Shown here: one piece after another, positions 1-7,308 of the stretch
How positions within the stretch are numbered: the stretch's first letter is position 1
Layout of the letters: the number at the start of each line of letters is the position of its first letter
The notes under the pieces: generated by a model
The model's database searches: none
What the model was told of the DNA's origin: nothing
What the model saw: the letters and a program-made list of their open reading frames with translations, nothing else
Origin: Alphaproteobacteria bacterium
GTDB lineage: Bacteria > Pseudomonadota > Alphaproteobacteria > Micropepsales > Micropepsaceae
DNA length: 20,415 nt
Direction: 5' to 3'
Assembly (NCBI GenBank): GCA_028869725.1
Contig: JAGWRJ010000979.1
Location: 1 to 20,415 of the forward strand
Translations under genes and position numbers: made by a program

Positions 1-45
1 GAGCCCAAAAGAGCCAACCAACCCTTTGTTCTTTGCGGGAAAAAC

Positions 46-97
46 TGGAGCGGGCGACGCGAATCGAACGCGCGACCCTAACCTTGGCAAGGTTAGT
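46..97 (-). other. Displaced 3' half of tRNA-Gly(GCC), presumed att site
   Basis: Read on the minus strand, this segment ends in CCA at 46. It contains an anticodon stem-loop (TAACC, loop TTGCCAA with anticodon GCC, GGTTA), a TTCGATT T-loop and the 3' acceptor strand CGCCCGC. Where the D-arm and the 5' acceptor strand should be (98-125) there is no tRNA-like sequence, so the gene is half a gene. Many integrases recombine within the 3' half of a tRNA gene and leave a displaced copy like this at one end of the element. The flank at 1-45 would then be chromosome and everything to the right would be element. An intact tRNA-Gly is expected at the far right junction, outside the window. Confidence 0.85.
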
Positions 98-118
98 ACT
101 GGCCATTTCTCAGACATT

Positions 119-265
119 CCGGTAAATTCCTCAGTGTTCTTGTACGCGAATTGTCCCTGATTTATATGGGTTTCGTGAACAGCTGGCGATGCCGCTAAAT
201 TCCTGGTGTTTCCGGCTCGTTGGTACCCCGGTGGTACCCCGGATGAATTCCGGTAAATTTCAGGA
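119..265 (+). repeat. Three direct repeats beside att, probable integrase arm sites
   Basis: The motif CCGGTAAATTCC occurs at 119-130. It recurs as CCGCTAAATTCC at 192-203 and CCGGTAAATTTC at 250-261. The first two copies stay similar for about 20 bases, since both continue into a GTGTT stretch. They lie between the att-like tRNA fragment and the integrase start. Integrases with an N-terminal arm-binding domain use short direct repeats in this position. A separate tandem pair, GGTACCCCGG, lies at 222-231 and 233-242. The arm-site role is inferred from position and repetition only. Confidence 0.6.
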
Positions 266-272
266 GGCCGGA

Positions 273-1553
273 ATGTCTGACCGCAAAAGGCTCACAAAGA
301 GCGTGGTAGACGCCCTCAAGCCTGATCCGGCCGGGCGGGACATCATCTACTTCGATCCCGAGCTCAGGGGGTTTGGGGTGCGCGTGAAGGCTTCTGGCGC
401 CAAGAGCTATATCCTCAAGTATCGAAACCGTTTCGGGCAGCAGCGAAAGCTCCACATTGCCCGCGTTGGGGACGTAACCCCAGATCAAGCAAGGACAAAG
501 GCTCTTAAGCTCCGGGGGCGAATTGCAGAAGGCGAGGATCCTGCGGCCGATAAGAGCGCGGAGCGGAAGGCAATTACCGTCGCCCAGCTGTGCGATGAAT
601 ATCTGGAGGCCAGCCATGGCCACATCAAGGGCAGCACGCTCAAGATGGACCGCAGCCGCATTGCACGTCACGTGAAGCCCCTGCTCGGCTCCAAGCCAGT
701 CGCCAGCCTCACCCCGGCCGATCTGGAAAAGTTCGTGCGCGATGTAATGACTGGGAAGACTGCAACTAAGCCACCCAAGGGCAAGAGCGGCGGCAAGCGG
801 GCACGGGGCGGCCTCGCCACGGGCGGCCCAGGCGTTGCATCCCGCACCTTGGGCATGTTGGGCACAATCCTCGAGCGGGCCGTCCGGGATGGGATACTGG
901 ACAAGAACCCGGCTCGCGGAATCTCCCGCCCTAAGGACAGGGTCCGTAAGCCGCCTTTCAGCTTCGAAGCTGTCGCCATTCTCGGCACAGCCATGCGCGA
1001 GGCCGAAGCGGACGGAGAGAACCAGACTGCCCTCAGAGCCATCCGCTTCCTGCTGCTGACCGGCTGCCGACGCATGGAAGCGTTGACACTAAATTGGGCC
1101 ACGGTCGATCGCAACGCGCGCTGCCTCAGGTTTGCCGATACCAAATCCGGGGCACAGATCCGGCCGATTGGAAGCGCAGCCTTGCGGCTTATCACTGACT
1201 TCGAGCCAGATGGAGCGAAGCCTGCGGATTTCGTGTTCCTCGGCTCATCTAAAGCTGGCCATTTCGTTGGGTTACCGCATGCTTGGGAACGGCTGTGCAA
1301 GCGCGCCGGCATCGAGGGCGTGAGCCTGCATGGCCTACGTCATTGGTTCGCCAGCGCCGCAACGGAATTGGGCTACAGTGAACTCGTAATTGCCGGGTTG
1401 CTGGGACATCGCGTCAAGGGCGTAACCGCCCGTTACGCCACTGCTCCCGACAGCGCCCTTCTAGCCGCCGCCGATCGGGTTTCCCGGAAGATTGCCGCCG
1501 CCCTCGATGGCCTTAATCCCGGGGATGTTGTGCCCATCAGGAGAGCAATTTAG
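273..1553 (+). CDS. int: Tyrosine recombinase (integrase) of the tRNA-targeting prophage/island type
   Basis: The enzyme catalyses site-specific integration and excision of the element. The N-terminal part (about residues 1-90) has the DUF4102-type arm-binding fold, with GFGVRVKASGAKSY near its centre. A SAM-like core-binding region follows (about 100-215, with a basic Gly/Lys-rich insertion near 165-185), and then the catalytic domain. Catalytic residues are visible: R266 in TGCRRME, H353 and R356 in HGLRHW, H379 in LGHR, and the nucleophile Y388 in ARYAT. I chose ATG 273 because AGGAGG at 262-267 sits 5 bases upstream. An in-frame ATG at 189 would add 28 residues that run through the arm repeats. 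The length of 426 aa is normal for the family. The gene points away from att into the element. Confidence 0.95.
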   Translation: MSDRKRLTKSVVDALKPDPAGRDIIYFDPELRGFGVRVKASGAKSYILKYRNRFGQQRKLHIARVGDVTPDQARTKALKLRGRIAEGEDPAADKSAERKAITVAQLCDEYLEASHGHIKGSTLKMDRSRIARHVKPLLGSKPVASLTPADLEKFVRDVMTGKTATKPPKGKSGGKRARGGLATGGPGVASRTLGMLGTILERAVRDGILDKNPARGISRPKDRVRKPPFSFEAVAILGTAMREAEADGENQTALRAIRFLLLTGCRRMEALTLNWATVDRNARCLRFADTKSGAQIRPIGSAALRLITDFEPDGAKPADFVFLGSSKAGHFVGLPHAWERLCKRAGIEGVSLHGLRHWFASAATELGYSELVIAGLLGHRVKGVTARYATAPDSALLAAADRVSRKIAAALDGLNPGDVVPIRRAI

Positions 1554-1571
1554 CCAGGCGCAGACATAAGC

Positions 1572-2600
1572 ATGCGAACAATCCTAGAGGCGCAAATTTG
1601 GCCACAGGCGGGCGCCGGAGATATCACCGCGCTCAACGCCGGATTGGCGGCTAGTTCAAAAGCTAAAGGCACGTTCATTGAACGGGCGTTGTTTTACGAC
1701 CGCATTGCTATCCCGACAACGGATTTTGGGATACTGCAAATTCTTATCCATTGGCTGACCCTAAAAGGCTTCCGAGCGGCAATCGACGCAGGGACGCTGA
1801 AATTCCTCCGATATGGACAGTTGCTTGCTTATGTCGGCAACGGAGGCGGAATCCTGCAAGCGCAGCTCGACCCTGGACCGAACCAGTGGCCCTGGCAGAA
1901 GCAAGCATTGCACGGAACGTTCGATGAAGCGATAGAGCTGCAAATTAGACATTCCCCACTAGTCCCAGATTGGGAACGCGACACCCTGTTGAGGGCAGTC
2001 GCCCAGGTTTCGAATCCGATCGAGATCAATGATGACTACTTTAAGACCAGCATTTCCGAGGAAACCTACAAAGATATCCTTGCGGATCCCGCTCTGCTCG
2101 CCATTCTAAGGCGACTTTATCCAGGTCAGAAGATTTCCCTGCCCAAAATGCCCGGTGTGGCTCCAAATCAAGTCCGCATCTTGTCAGACCATGCGGACGC
2201 GATGAACGACGGCCCGTTGTTGGCGCTATTGGTCGCGCTGTTGAATGTCCAAATCCTGATGTCGAGCTCTATGGAGAACTGTGACTTCAGCACATACAGG
2301 CATGCGACTAGCATTCTTCGCCGGAAGCTTGAGCGCTCGGGTGTGCTCCAAGTCGCGAGGCTCTCCCCTATCAAGTCGGTCAATATCCCGGGGATCCCAG
2401 ACATTGGCGGAGCCGTCCAAGAGGGGAGACTAGATTTTTCGGACTGCTGGAAGCTTAGCCAATCAAAGAACGCGAGACGATTCAGAGAGTGGCTGTCTTT
2501 GCAGGCACCTTCAGATACCAAGGACTTTCAAGCGGCTTACCTCGAAATGCTCAGAGATGAGCCCGCCATCGCAAAAGCCAAACCGAAGCTAATGAGATAG
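1572..2600 (+). CDS. Hypothetical protein, 342 aa, probably truncated by an amber codon
   Basis: I do not recognise this family. The protein is soluble-looking and mostly helical, with no signal peptide. It has a hydrophobic patch near residues 50-65 and another near 213-227 (LLALLVALLNVQI). It starts at ATG 1572, 18 bases after int, with only a weak Shine-Dalgarno sequence, so it may be read from the int transcript. It stops at TAG 2598-2600, but the same frame stays open for another 63 codons that look coding (next entry). The natural protein may therefore be about 406 aa. Its place directly behind int, within a set of cargo genes, makes an accessory role likely. Function is unknown. Confidence 0.75.
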   Translation: MRTILEAQIWPQAGAGDITALNAGLAASSKAKGTFIERALFYDRIAIPTTDFGILQILIHWLTLKGFRAAIDAGTLKFLRYGQLLAYVGNGGGILQAQLDPGPNQWPWQKQALHGTFDEAIELQIRHSPLVPDWERDTLLRAVAQVSNPIEINDDYFKTSISEETYKDILADPALLAILRRLYPGQKISLPKMPGVAPNQVRILSDHADAMNDGPLLALLVALLNVQILMSSSMENCDFSTYRHATSILRRKLERSGVLQVARLSPIKSVNIPGIPDIGGAVQEGRLDFSDCWKLSQSKNARRFREWLSLQAPSDTKDFQAAYLEMLRDEPAIAKAKPKLMR

Positions 2601-2792
2601 GTGATAGTCACTGCGGCGTCAATCGCGCTCGGGCATATGGCTGGACCGACGGGAGATGCCCTTGGAGTCGGGCTCGGCGCGCTCGACCTCTTTTCAGATC
2701 GCTGGTTACGCGGGTACCACCCGAGATTATTCATTGAAGAAGCTGGCGCCCTGAGAATTGAACCGAAAGTGAAGCTGGCATTCCGCCCATAA
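2601..2792 (+). pseudogene. Detached C-terminal part of the preceding ORF, after an in-frame TAG
   Basis: This continues the frame of the gene at 1572 directly after TAG 2598-2600 and ends at TAA 2790-2792. The 63 codons encode a Gly/Ala-rich hydrophobic stretch (IALGHMAGPTGDALGVGLGA), then LDLFSDRWLRGYHPRLFIEE. That pattern resembles the C-terminal end of a larger protein. Codon use is GC-rich at third positions, like real genes here. GTG 2601 could in principle start a separate protein, but there is no convincing ribosome-binding site. The likeliest reading is a point nonsense mutation that split one ancestral gene. Readthrough is possible but unsupported. Confidence 0.55.
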
Positions 2793-2839
2793 GAGGATAC
2801 AGCCTCAGATTGGCGGCCTCGATTCGAGTGGGAGGTTTA

Positions 2840-3481
2840 ATGACGAGCAAAACCATTTACCGCCGCCCGGTCCCAAGGCTTGCCCTAAATCGGACTGAAT
2901 TAGCCCTCTCTATTGGCGTGAGCGTTAGCTCGGTGGATGCGATGGTTGCCGAAGGAACGCTCCCGCCGCCTCGTATCTGGCACACCCGAAAGCTTTGGCT
3001 AGTGACGGAAGTAGAAGCCTATTTGAACAACCTGCCAGCAGATGGCGGCGAGACAGACGACAATCCTTTTGATGAGCCAGTCGTACCCCTTACCGCTGAG
3101 ATAAAAAAGGGGGCCGGTGGCTACCCGATTCCTTCGGACCCGCGGCACCCGCTGGCGGCGCACTATGCGGCCCTCGGCTTCGATCCCAAAACGATGGGTA
3201 AGGAGGATTACAGCCGCCTTTATCGGCTCGCACACGAAAGGTGGCTCGCAGAAATCCCAGCCTTGCCATTCAACAAGCGAGAGAAACAAGCGCTACTCCA
3301 ATTTATCCACCAACCAGTGGGGCCACTGATCAAGCACGATGCGATAAAACATTACGGACCAGATACCTCTAAACGACTTCAGGCCAGGGGATTTATTGAA
3401 GTCTTTATGTATGAAAACGACCCCTCACGTCAGAAGGGATACGTTTTTACCGAAGCTGATTACGCGCCGCAGAGGCTCTAG
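2840..3481 (+). CDS. DNA-binding protein with AlpA/MerR-like N-terminal HTH
   Basis: Residues 16-62 (LNRTELALSIGVSVSSVDAM, then a wing-like RKLWLVTEVEAYL) match the winged HTH of AlpA/excisionase-type proteins, where a recognition helix is followed by a short wing and a final helix. A longer C-terminal region of about 150 residues is not one I recognise. It has a Pro-rich part near 110-125 and an aromatic, basic end. ATG 2840 was chosen because GGAGG at 2831-2835 precedes it, rather than a start 30 bases upstream. At 213 aa it is longer than ordinary AlpA proteins (about 60-90 aa), so the HTH is fused to another domain. It could be a regulator or a recombination directionality factor; which one is not decidable here. 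Confidence 0.7.
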   Translation: MTSKTIYRRPVPRLALNRTELALSIGVSVSSVDAMVAEGTLPPPRIWHTRKLWLVTEVEAYLNNLPADGGETDDNPFDEPVVPLTAEIKKGAGGYPIPSDPRHPLAAHYAALGFDPKTMGKEDYSRLYRLAHERWLAEIPALPFNKREKQALLQFIHQPVGPLIKHDAIKHYGPDTSKRLQARGFIEVFMYENDPSRQKGYVFTEADYAPQRL

Positions 3482-3501
3482 CGGCGCGCGAATTGGCGGT
3501 A

Positions 3502-3609
3502 CCATCGTAAAGCGCTACGACGCCAATGCACGTCTGCGACGTTACGATGGAGGCTTCCTATCAATTCTGTACACAAGAGAAAGCGGACCTGCATCAATGA
3601 TTGTGATGC
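3502..3609. repeat. Two inverted repeats between convergent genes
   Basis: The region 3482-3744 separates the HTH gene (plus) from the TIR-like gene (minus), which converge, and holds no supported gene. It contains a perfect 9-bp inverted repeat, CCATCGTAA at 3502-3510 and TTACGATGG at 3542-3550, with 31 bases between. A smaller hairpin lies downstream, GCATCA at 3591-3596 and TGATGC at 3604-3609 with a 7-base loop. Neither is followed by a T-tract, so they are not textbook intrinsic terminators. They could still act as transcript ends, or be a leftover recombination site. Confidence 0.4.
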
Positions 3610-3744
3610 GTACTCCGGCGGCCGGTCTCCCCCCGGTAACGCGATAGAATAGTCTTGCTCTTCTCAGCGTAATAGCTGCCCGAACTCGCGTGCACTAAAT
3701 GCTTGCTCGGCACCTTCCGCATCTAACGCTTGTTATCCCGCCTA

Positions 3745-4617
3745 TCACCGCATTACCAAATTCCGATCAACGGCGAGCTCCGCTGCCTCCAATTCCCTGG
3801 CAAGGGCGAGCTTCCATCCGTCGCCGCTGTCAAAGGGGATATAAACAACTCCGTCCAAATCTGATGGACGCTCCAGATCACCCTTAACAATAGCAGCAAC
3901 TCGAGCGGGCCCTAATGCGCCTACAAAAAAGCCAAACTCGAAAACCACGTTCTGTCGAGCACGCGAAGATTGCCTACCGACCAGAGTGGGGGCCTTGCCG
4001 CCCAAGTCATCAGGCGTCATTAGGATGACGGCAAAGCCAATGTCTTCAGACTCCTCCCGGAACTTAGTAATTATCGTCCGCCCCTTGTTCGGCCGTTCAT
4101 GCAAGATGACAACCTCAAAATTAAGCCCCTCTAGAAATCGCGCTACGGCTTCCCGTGTGCCGTCATCGTGACCATGGACAATAAAGACCTTTCGAGAGCT
4201 GGGCCTCTGTCCCGATGTCTTGTTCTGATCTTGGGTAGTCTGCTCATCGAGCCGCTCCTCAAGCGATTGAATGGCTTGTCTGAGCAGCGCAATGTTGTTC
4301 CTCTTAGATCTGGCAATCGAGGCTTGAAATTCTTGTGGCTGCACTTTTCGAGCATAATTGTAAGGCCCTAAATTGAACTCCTGCGCATGTTTGTAACGTT
4401 CGTACTCGAGCGTATCTGCTCCAAACGTCCGCACGAGAGCATCGTCAATTCTGGCGGCAAGTCCTTTTAGCTCCGGAGCATCATATTGGTTCGTAACAGA
4501 CGTGGGCTCAACATGCTCGACGGCTTCGAGAACCTTCTTTAGACGCACAACTCCGGCTCGTAGCTGGTCGAAGGTCAGCTGCGCGGAGCGTTTGGGTGGG
4601 GCAGATTTTGGGGCCAT
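3745..4617 (-). CDS. Stand-alone TIR-like protein (CAP12/Pycsar-effector type), putative anti-phage effector
   Basis: Residues below are numbered from GTG 4626. The region from about 146 to 288 matches the TIR-like domain of CAP12/Pycsar effectors (Pfam PF10137). KVFIVHGHDDG (146-156) is the first strand and loop, FEVVILHERPNKGRTI follows, then FAVILMTPDDLGG (198-210), and QNVVFEFGFFVGALG (225-239), whose E230 is the likely catalytic Glu. Such domains cleave NAD+ and can stop phage growth by abortive infection. The N-terminal 140 residues are helical and probably sense or oligomerise. No CD-NTase or nucleotide cyclase gene is adjacent, so the trigger is unknown. I prefer ATG 4617, which has AAGG 8 bases upstream, over GTG 4626. 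The gene stands alone, antisense to both neighbours. Confidence 0.85.
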   Translation of the reverse strand: MAPKSAPPKRSAQLTFDQLRAGVVRLKKVLEAVEHVEPTSVTNQYDAPELKGLAARIDDALVRTFGADTLEYERYKHAQEFNLGPYNYARKVQPQEFQASIARSKRNNIALLRQAIQSLEERLDEQTTQDQNKTSGQRPSSRKVFIVHGHDDGTREAVARFLEGLNFEVVILHERPNKGRTIITKFREESEDIGFAVILMTPDDLGGKAPTLVGRQSSRARQNVVFEFGFFVGALGPARVAAIVKGDLERPSDLDGVVYIPFDSGDGWKLALARELEAAELAVDRNLVMR

Positions 4618-5036
4618 CTCTGTCACCTTGGAAGCAACTGTGCACCATAGTCGATTATGCAGGGGCGCCTTGACAAGCTGGTCACGCTTCTTGCCGGCCG
4701 AGTTTATTCAATTTGCAGAGAAATCGGGAGGACAAGGCGGCGCCGGAGTTTGCGCCGAACTCTTACAACAACCATGCTGCTAGGGAAGTATTACTAGTCT
4801 GGCCAGCAATGGCTGTGGCGTGCTGCAGGCTGCCGGCGAAGCGGTATGGACCGGCCACTCAGTAGGTTTGCGCAGAACACCGAAGACGTCCGGGCAGCTC
4901 AATACCGCCTCATTTTGCACCTACCCCACTAAAGGCGCCGCAAGAGCTCCTCGCTAGTCTTCTTGACATTTACCCTCTTTGCTCCGCCGCCAGAGGCATA
5001 CATAATCAGCCTCGGGCAATAGGATGGAGGCTGCGA
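4618..5036. other. Gap of about 420 bases without a supported gene
   Basis: This region separates divergently transcribed genes (TIR-like, minus; lipoprotein, plus), so it should hold both promoters. A TTGACA hexamer at 4963-4968 is tempting, but no -10 box lies at a normal distance; CATAAT at 5001-5006 is 32 bases away. GGAGG at 5026-5030 is the ribosome-binding site of the next gene. Otherwise I see nothing I can name. Confidence 0.5.
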
Positions 5037-5654
5037 ATGCGATGGACTGCATGTGGCGTTACGCTAGTCCTGCTGGCACTGTGCGGTTGCAACCGAGAAC
5101 CGCACCCCAAAGCTGTGGAGAACTCTTACGCCCAATCGCACGATTCACTTCATCCCCCGAATAACAGACCGATAGCTGTATCGGAGGCCCAGAAAAGTGA
5201 GCTGGCCGCTACTCCGCCGTCTCAATGCATACTGGACGAACTTAAGCATACGGACAAAAACGCAGCAATGATCCGCTGGAACTGCGTTCATCGGTACATT
5301 GAAGCTCGACTACCTCATGCAAGGCGATGGGCAGGAGACATTTTTAATAATTCATCCATTCGGTGGTACGCAGATGTTCCTGCATTCCCTTCCCCGATTT
5401 CCCAGCATGCCGTGTTGACCATTCTGAATACACTTCAACACGACCAGATAATTGCCGCCGATTTTGCAATTTCTAGATCAACCACAAAGAGCGTAAAGAC
5501 ATACAGAGCTTATGCTGACTTTCCGATAGATTCTGGTACCGTTGGAACTCTATCTGCTAAAACGATAGAAGGTTCTTCCTCGACAGCCCGTTTTTGGAAA
5601 ACCCATACTTGGGAGCTTTTGGTAGTATACAGCGTTCCCGACGGCAGCCCCTAG
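5037..5654 (+). CDS. Putative lipoprotein, 205 aa, function unknown
   Basis: The N-terminus is a lipoprotein signal: R2, a hydrophobic core (VTLVLLAL) and a lipobox LCGC with C18 as the probable lipidated cysteine. The mature protein would be anchored to a membrane facing the periplasm. The Pro/Ser-rich stretch after the lipobox (about 22-60) is probably a linker, and the remainder looks globular with two cysteines (C64 and C83) that could pair. GGAGG at 5026-5030 lies 6 bases before ATG 5037, so the start is secure. I do not recognise the domain. Prophage lipoproteins often protect the host surface from other phages, but nothing in the sequence specifically shows that here. Confidence 0.7.
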   Translation: MRWTACGVTLVLLALCGCNREPHPKAVENSYAQSHDSLHPPNNRPIAVSEAQKSELAATPPSQCILDELKHTDKNAAMIRWNCVHRYIEARLPHARRWAGDIFNNSSIRWYADVPAFPSPISQHAVLTILNTLQHDQIIAADFAISRSTTKSVKTYRAYADFPIDSGTVGTLSAKTIEGSSSTARFWKTHTWELLVVYSVPDGSP

Positions 5655-5764
5655 GCAGCCGGCGCTGAAGCGTGGCGTAACTGCTTGCACTTGCTTTCCC
5701 GAACTGACTTGGAGTGCTGACGTTCGTGCGCCGATGCGCGGTTTGTTCTTATGGAGAGATTGAC

Positions 5765-6127
5765 TTGGAACTAGGGGAATTTGTGCGCGAGTCACTGCTT
5801 CAAATCTTGAAAGGGATAAAAGAGGCTCAGGTGATAACCAACCGACAGGGTGCTGGAGTCGGCGTCATCAACCCCAAATGGGGAAACGACAAAGATTACG
5901 CAGACTATATGCAACATGTGGAGTTTGACATTGCTGTAAGCGCCGCAACGCAAAAAGCAGGAGGTGGCGGTGCGAGCCTCAAGGTCATCGCTCTTGATGT
6001 TGGTGGTGACGGACAGATGAAGGTCGAAAAGGGGACCGTTAGTCGAGTATCCTTTCGACTGCCTGTCGCGTTTCCTGCAGTCACGATCACCGATGTCCCA
6101 CCACGTGCTCGAGATACTCCAGAATAG
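5765..6127 (+). CDS. Trypco2-like protein
   Basis: The sequence begins MELGEFVRESLLQILKGI when read from TTG 5765. It ends in a beta-rich part with VEFDIAVSAA, then VSRVSFRLPVAFP. This two-part layout, a short N-terminal amphipathic helix followed by an Ig-like strand set, fits the trypsin-co-occurring domain 2 family and related short hypothetical proteins. In that family the domain is predicted to work with NTPase or protease modules in conflict systems, but none is adjacent here. I chose TTG 5765 because GGAGAG at 5753-5758 is 6 bases upstream and family members start at the same point. GTG 5714 is an alternative that would add 17 unlikely residues. The length is 120 aa. Confidence 0.6.
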   Translation: MELGEFVRESLLQILKGIKEAQVITNRQGAGVGVINPKWGNDKDYADYMQHVEFDIAVSAATQKAGGGGASLKVIALDVGGDGQMKVEKGTVSRVSFRLPVAFPAVTITDVPPRARDTPE

Positions 6128-6165
6128 CCGTCACATAAATTGTCTGGGAGCATCCTAATTTGCGT

Positions 6166-6402
6166 TTAAGCAGGTATGGGCCAGAAACCCCTCGGGTTTA
6201 CATCCGGTCTGATGCCGTGGCTTTCCAAATGTCCTACGAGGCCCGGATAAGTCGTAGGAACAATCCCGTCATGATTGGCACGTCGACAGTTGTCACAAAT
6301 CATCGCATCGGCCCATTTCTTCACCGGGCTAATTGGCCAGGATCCTCCGCCACATTCATATTTTGTTCGACAACAGAGGCATTCATAAGTCGGATATTTC
6401 AT
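6166..6402 (-). CDS. Small Cys-rich (probable zinc-ribbon) protein, 78 aa
   Basis: Cysteine pairs CLCC (residues 8-11) and CDNC (36-39) are spaced like the two knuckles of a zinc ribbon. Between and after them come the motifs SPVKKW, RRANHDGIVP and a C-terminal FWPIP. I recall similar short proteins from rhizobial genomes under the name hypothetical protein; I could not confirm this by search. AGGGA lies 3-4 bases before ATG 6402 on the minus strand. It is transcribed against both flanking genes, so it has its own promoter between it and the gene at 6637. It could be a small nucleic-acid or protein-binding factor. Function is unknown. Confidence 0.7.
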   Translation of the reverse strand: MKYPTYECLCCRTKYECGGGSWPISPVKKWADAMICDNCRRANHDGIVPTTYPGLVGHLESHGIRPDVNPRGFWPIPA

Positions 6403-6636
6403 TTGTCCCTCTGAGTTCTACCACGATACCCGCTATCACGCTGCTCGATCATCCATCACCGCTTCGCCTTCTTGGGCTTAGGCTGATCCTCCAAGGCTCG
6501 CTCGACGAGGCGCCTGATGATTCCATTCGAGTTCTAATCGGTTCGTTGTATTACAATTGAAGAGCGCATGCGAGATCAGATGTGTGGCGCAACGACACCA
6601 AACAGGCCATTTCCAGGTAATTGAGGGAGAAATATT

Positions 6637-6879
6637 ATGGGTATCTACGATCCACTGCGTGACCATCTTCAACGCCAGAGCCTCCGGGAGTTTGAGCTTA
6701 CGTTCGCCGAGATAGACAATATACTAGGGCGTCACCTCCCAAAAAGCGCGGAGCGCCCTCAATGGTGGGCCAACCAAAAAGGAGGGGTACGCCCTCAACG
6801 GGACGCTTGGCGTGACGCCGGATACGACGCGTTCTTGATAAAGGGACGCGACCGCGTGCGGTTTGTGAGAGCGTCCTAA
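6637..6879 (+). CDS. DUF7662-like small protein, 80 aa
   Basis: The order of motifs IYDPLRDHL, LTFAEIDNILGRHLP, QWWANQKGG, AWRDAGYDAF and RVRFVRA matches the DUF7662 pattern as I remember it: a short DNA- or protein-binding-like fold whose function is not established. GAGGGAG at 6623-6629 stands 7 bases before ATG 6637. The stop codon TAA 6877-6879 lies inside the first copy of the GCGTCCTAATT repeat. The HNH gene begins 36 bases downstream, so the two are probably co-transcribed. In other genomes such proteins often neighbour restriction or nuclease genes, which suits an accessory role, but that is inference. Confidence 0.65.
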   Translation: MGIYDPLRDHLQRQSLREFELTFAEIDNILGRHLPKSAERPQWWANQKGGVRPQRDAWRDAGYDAFLIKGRDRVRFVRAS

Positions 6880-6908
6880 TTTCTTTTATCAAGCGTCCTA
6901 ATTAGGAC
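6871..6908. promoter_or_regulatory. GCGTCCTAATT repeat pair containing a 14-bp palindrome over the HNH ribosome-binding site
   Basis: GCGTCCTAATT occurs at 6871-6881 and 6893-6903. The second copy is part of the perfect palindrome GTCCTAATTAGGAC (6895-6908). AGGA at 6904-6907, the likely Shine-Dalgarno sequence of the HNH gene at 6916, lies within it. A bound protein or the folded RNA could therefore limit HNH expression. Related single copies are found at 6149-6162 (GCATCCTAATTTGC) and, on the minus strand, near 9397-9406 (GTCCTAATTT). Confidence 0.5.
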
Positions 6909-6915
6909 AGCAGCG

Positions 6916-7218
6916 ATGGCAAACAAATGGAACATTCCCGCATGGCTTGAAGCGGAAGTCCGCGAGCGCGACAAGGACTGTGTCTACTGCCGCACGCCGT
7001 TCGCAGATGCGCAAACGCGGTCTGCGCCAAGCTGGGAGCACATCGTCAACGACGCATCAATCATTACCCGCGAGAACATCGCGCTATGCTGTCGGGGATG
7101 CAATGCCAGCAAGGGGCAGAAGTCGCTCGCTGTTTGGCTAGAGACCACATACTGTAAAGTCAGGGGCATAACTCACGAGACAGTCGCTCCGATTGTTCGG
7201 GAAGCGCTTTTGCGGTGA
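6916..7218 (+). CDS. Small HNH endonuclease, 100 aa
   Basis: This is a compact HNH nuclease with a metal-binding ββα fold. The first zinc pair is C22 and C25 (CVYC), then H42 in WEHIVNDA, N54 in RENIALCC, and the second zinc site at C59 and C62 (CCRGCNASKG). The family cuts or nicks DNA, and its members include phage, restriction and homing nucleases. ATG 6916 follows AGGA with 8 bases between. No methyltransferase is adjacent, so it is not a normal restriction pair. It might be a phage-type packaging or recombination nuclease, or a defence nuclease, and its place beside the EVE-HNH gene favours the second. Substrate is unknown. Confidence 0.85.
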   Translation: MANKWNIPAWLEAEVRERDKDCVYCRTPFADAQTRSAPSWEHIVNDASIITRENIALCCRGCNASKGQKSLAVWLETTYCKVRGITHETVAPIVREALLR

Positions 7219-7308
7219 TACCGGCCATCGCCCAGGCGCCACGATCCCGAAAAGCTTTTGCGTACAACGTCCAAATCTCATCGAAAGCGCGCCCACATCT
7301 CGCAACCT

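Noticed and set aside
668..1312. Minus-strand frame inside the integrase gene
   Set aside because: The integrase has all catalytic residues on the plus strand, so the opposite frame is a shadow.
4963..5006. TTGACA with CATAAT as a promoter for the lipoprotein at 5037
   Set aside because: The spacer is 32 bases, far from the usual 17.
6456..6567. Second amber-interrupted small frame on the minus strand (end RLVERALEDQPKPKKAKR)
   Set aside because: The part before the TAG is only 11 codons and other genes here use TAG as a normal stop, so recoding is not supported.
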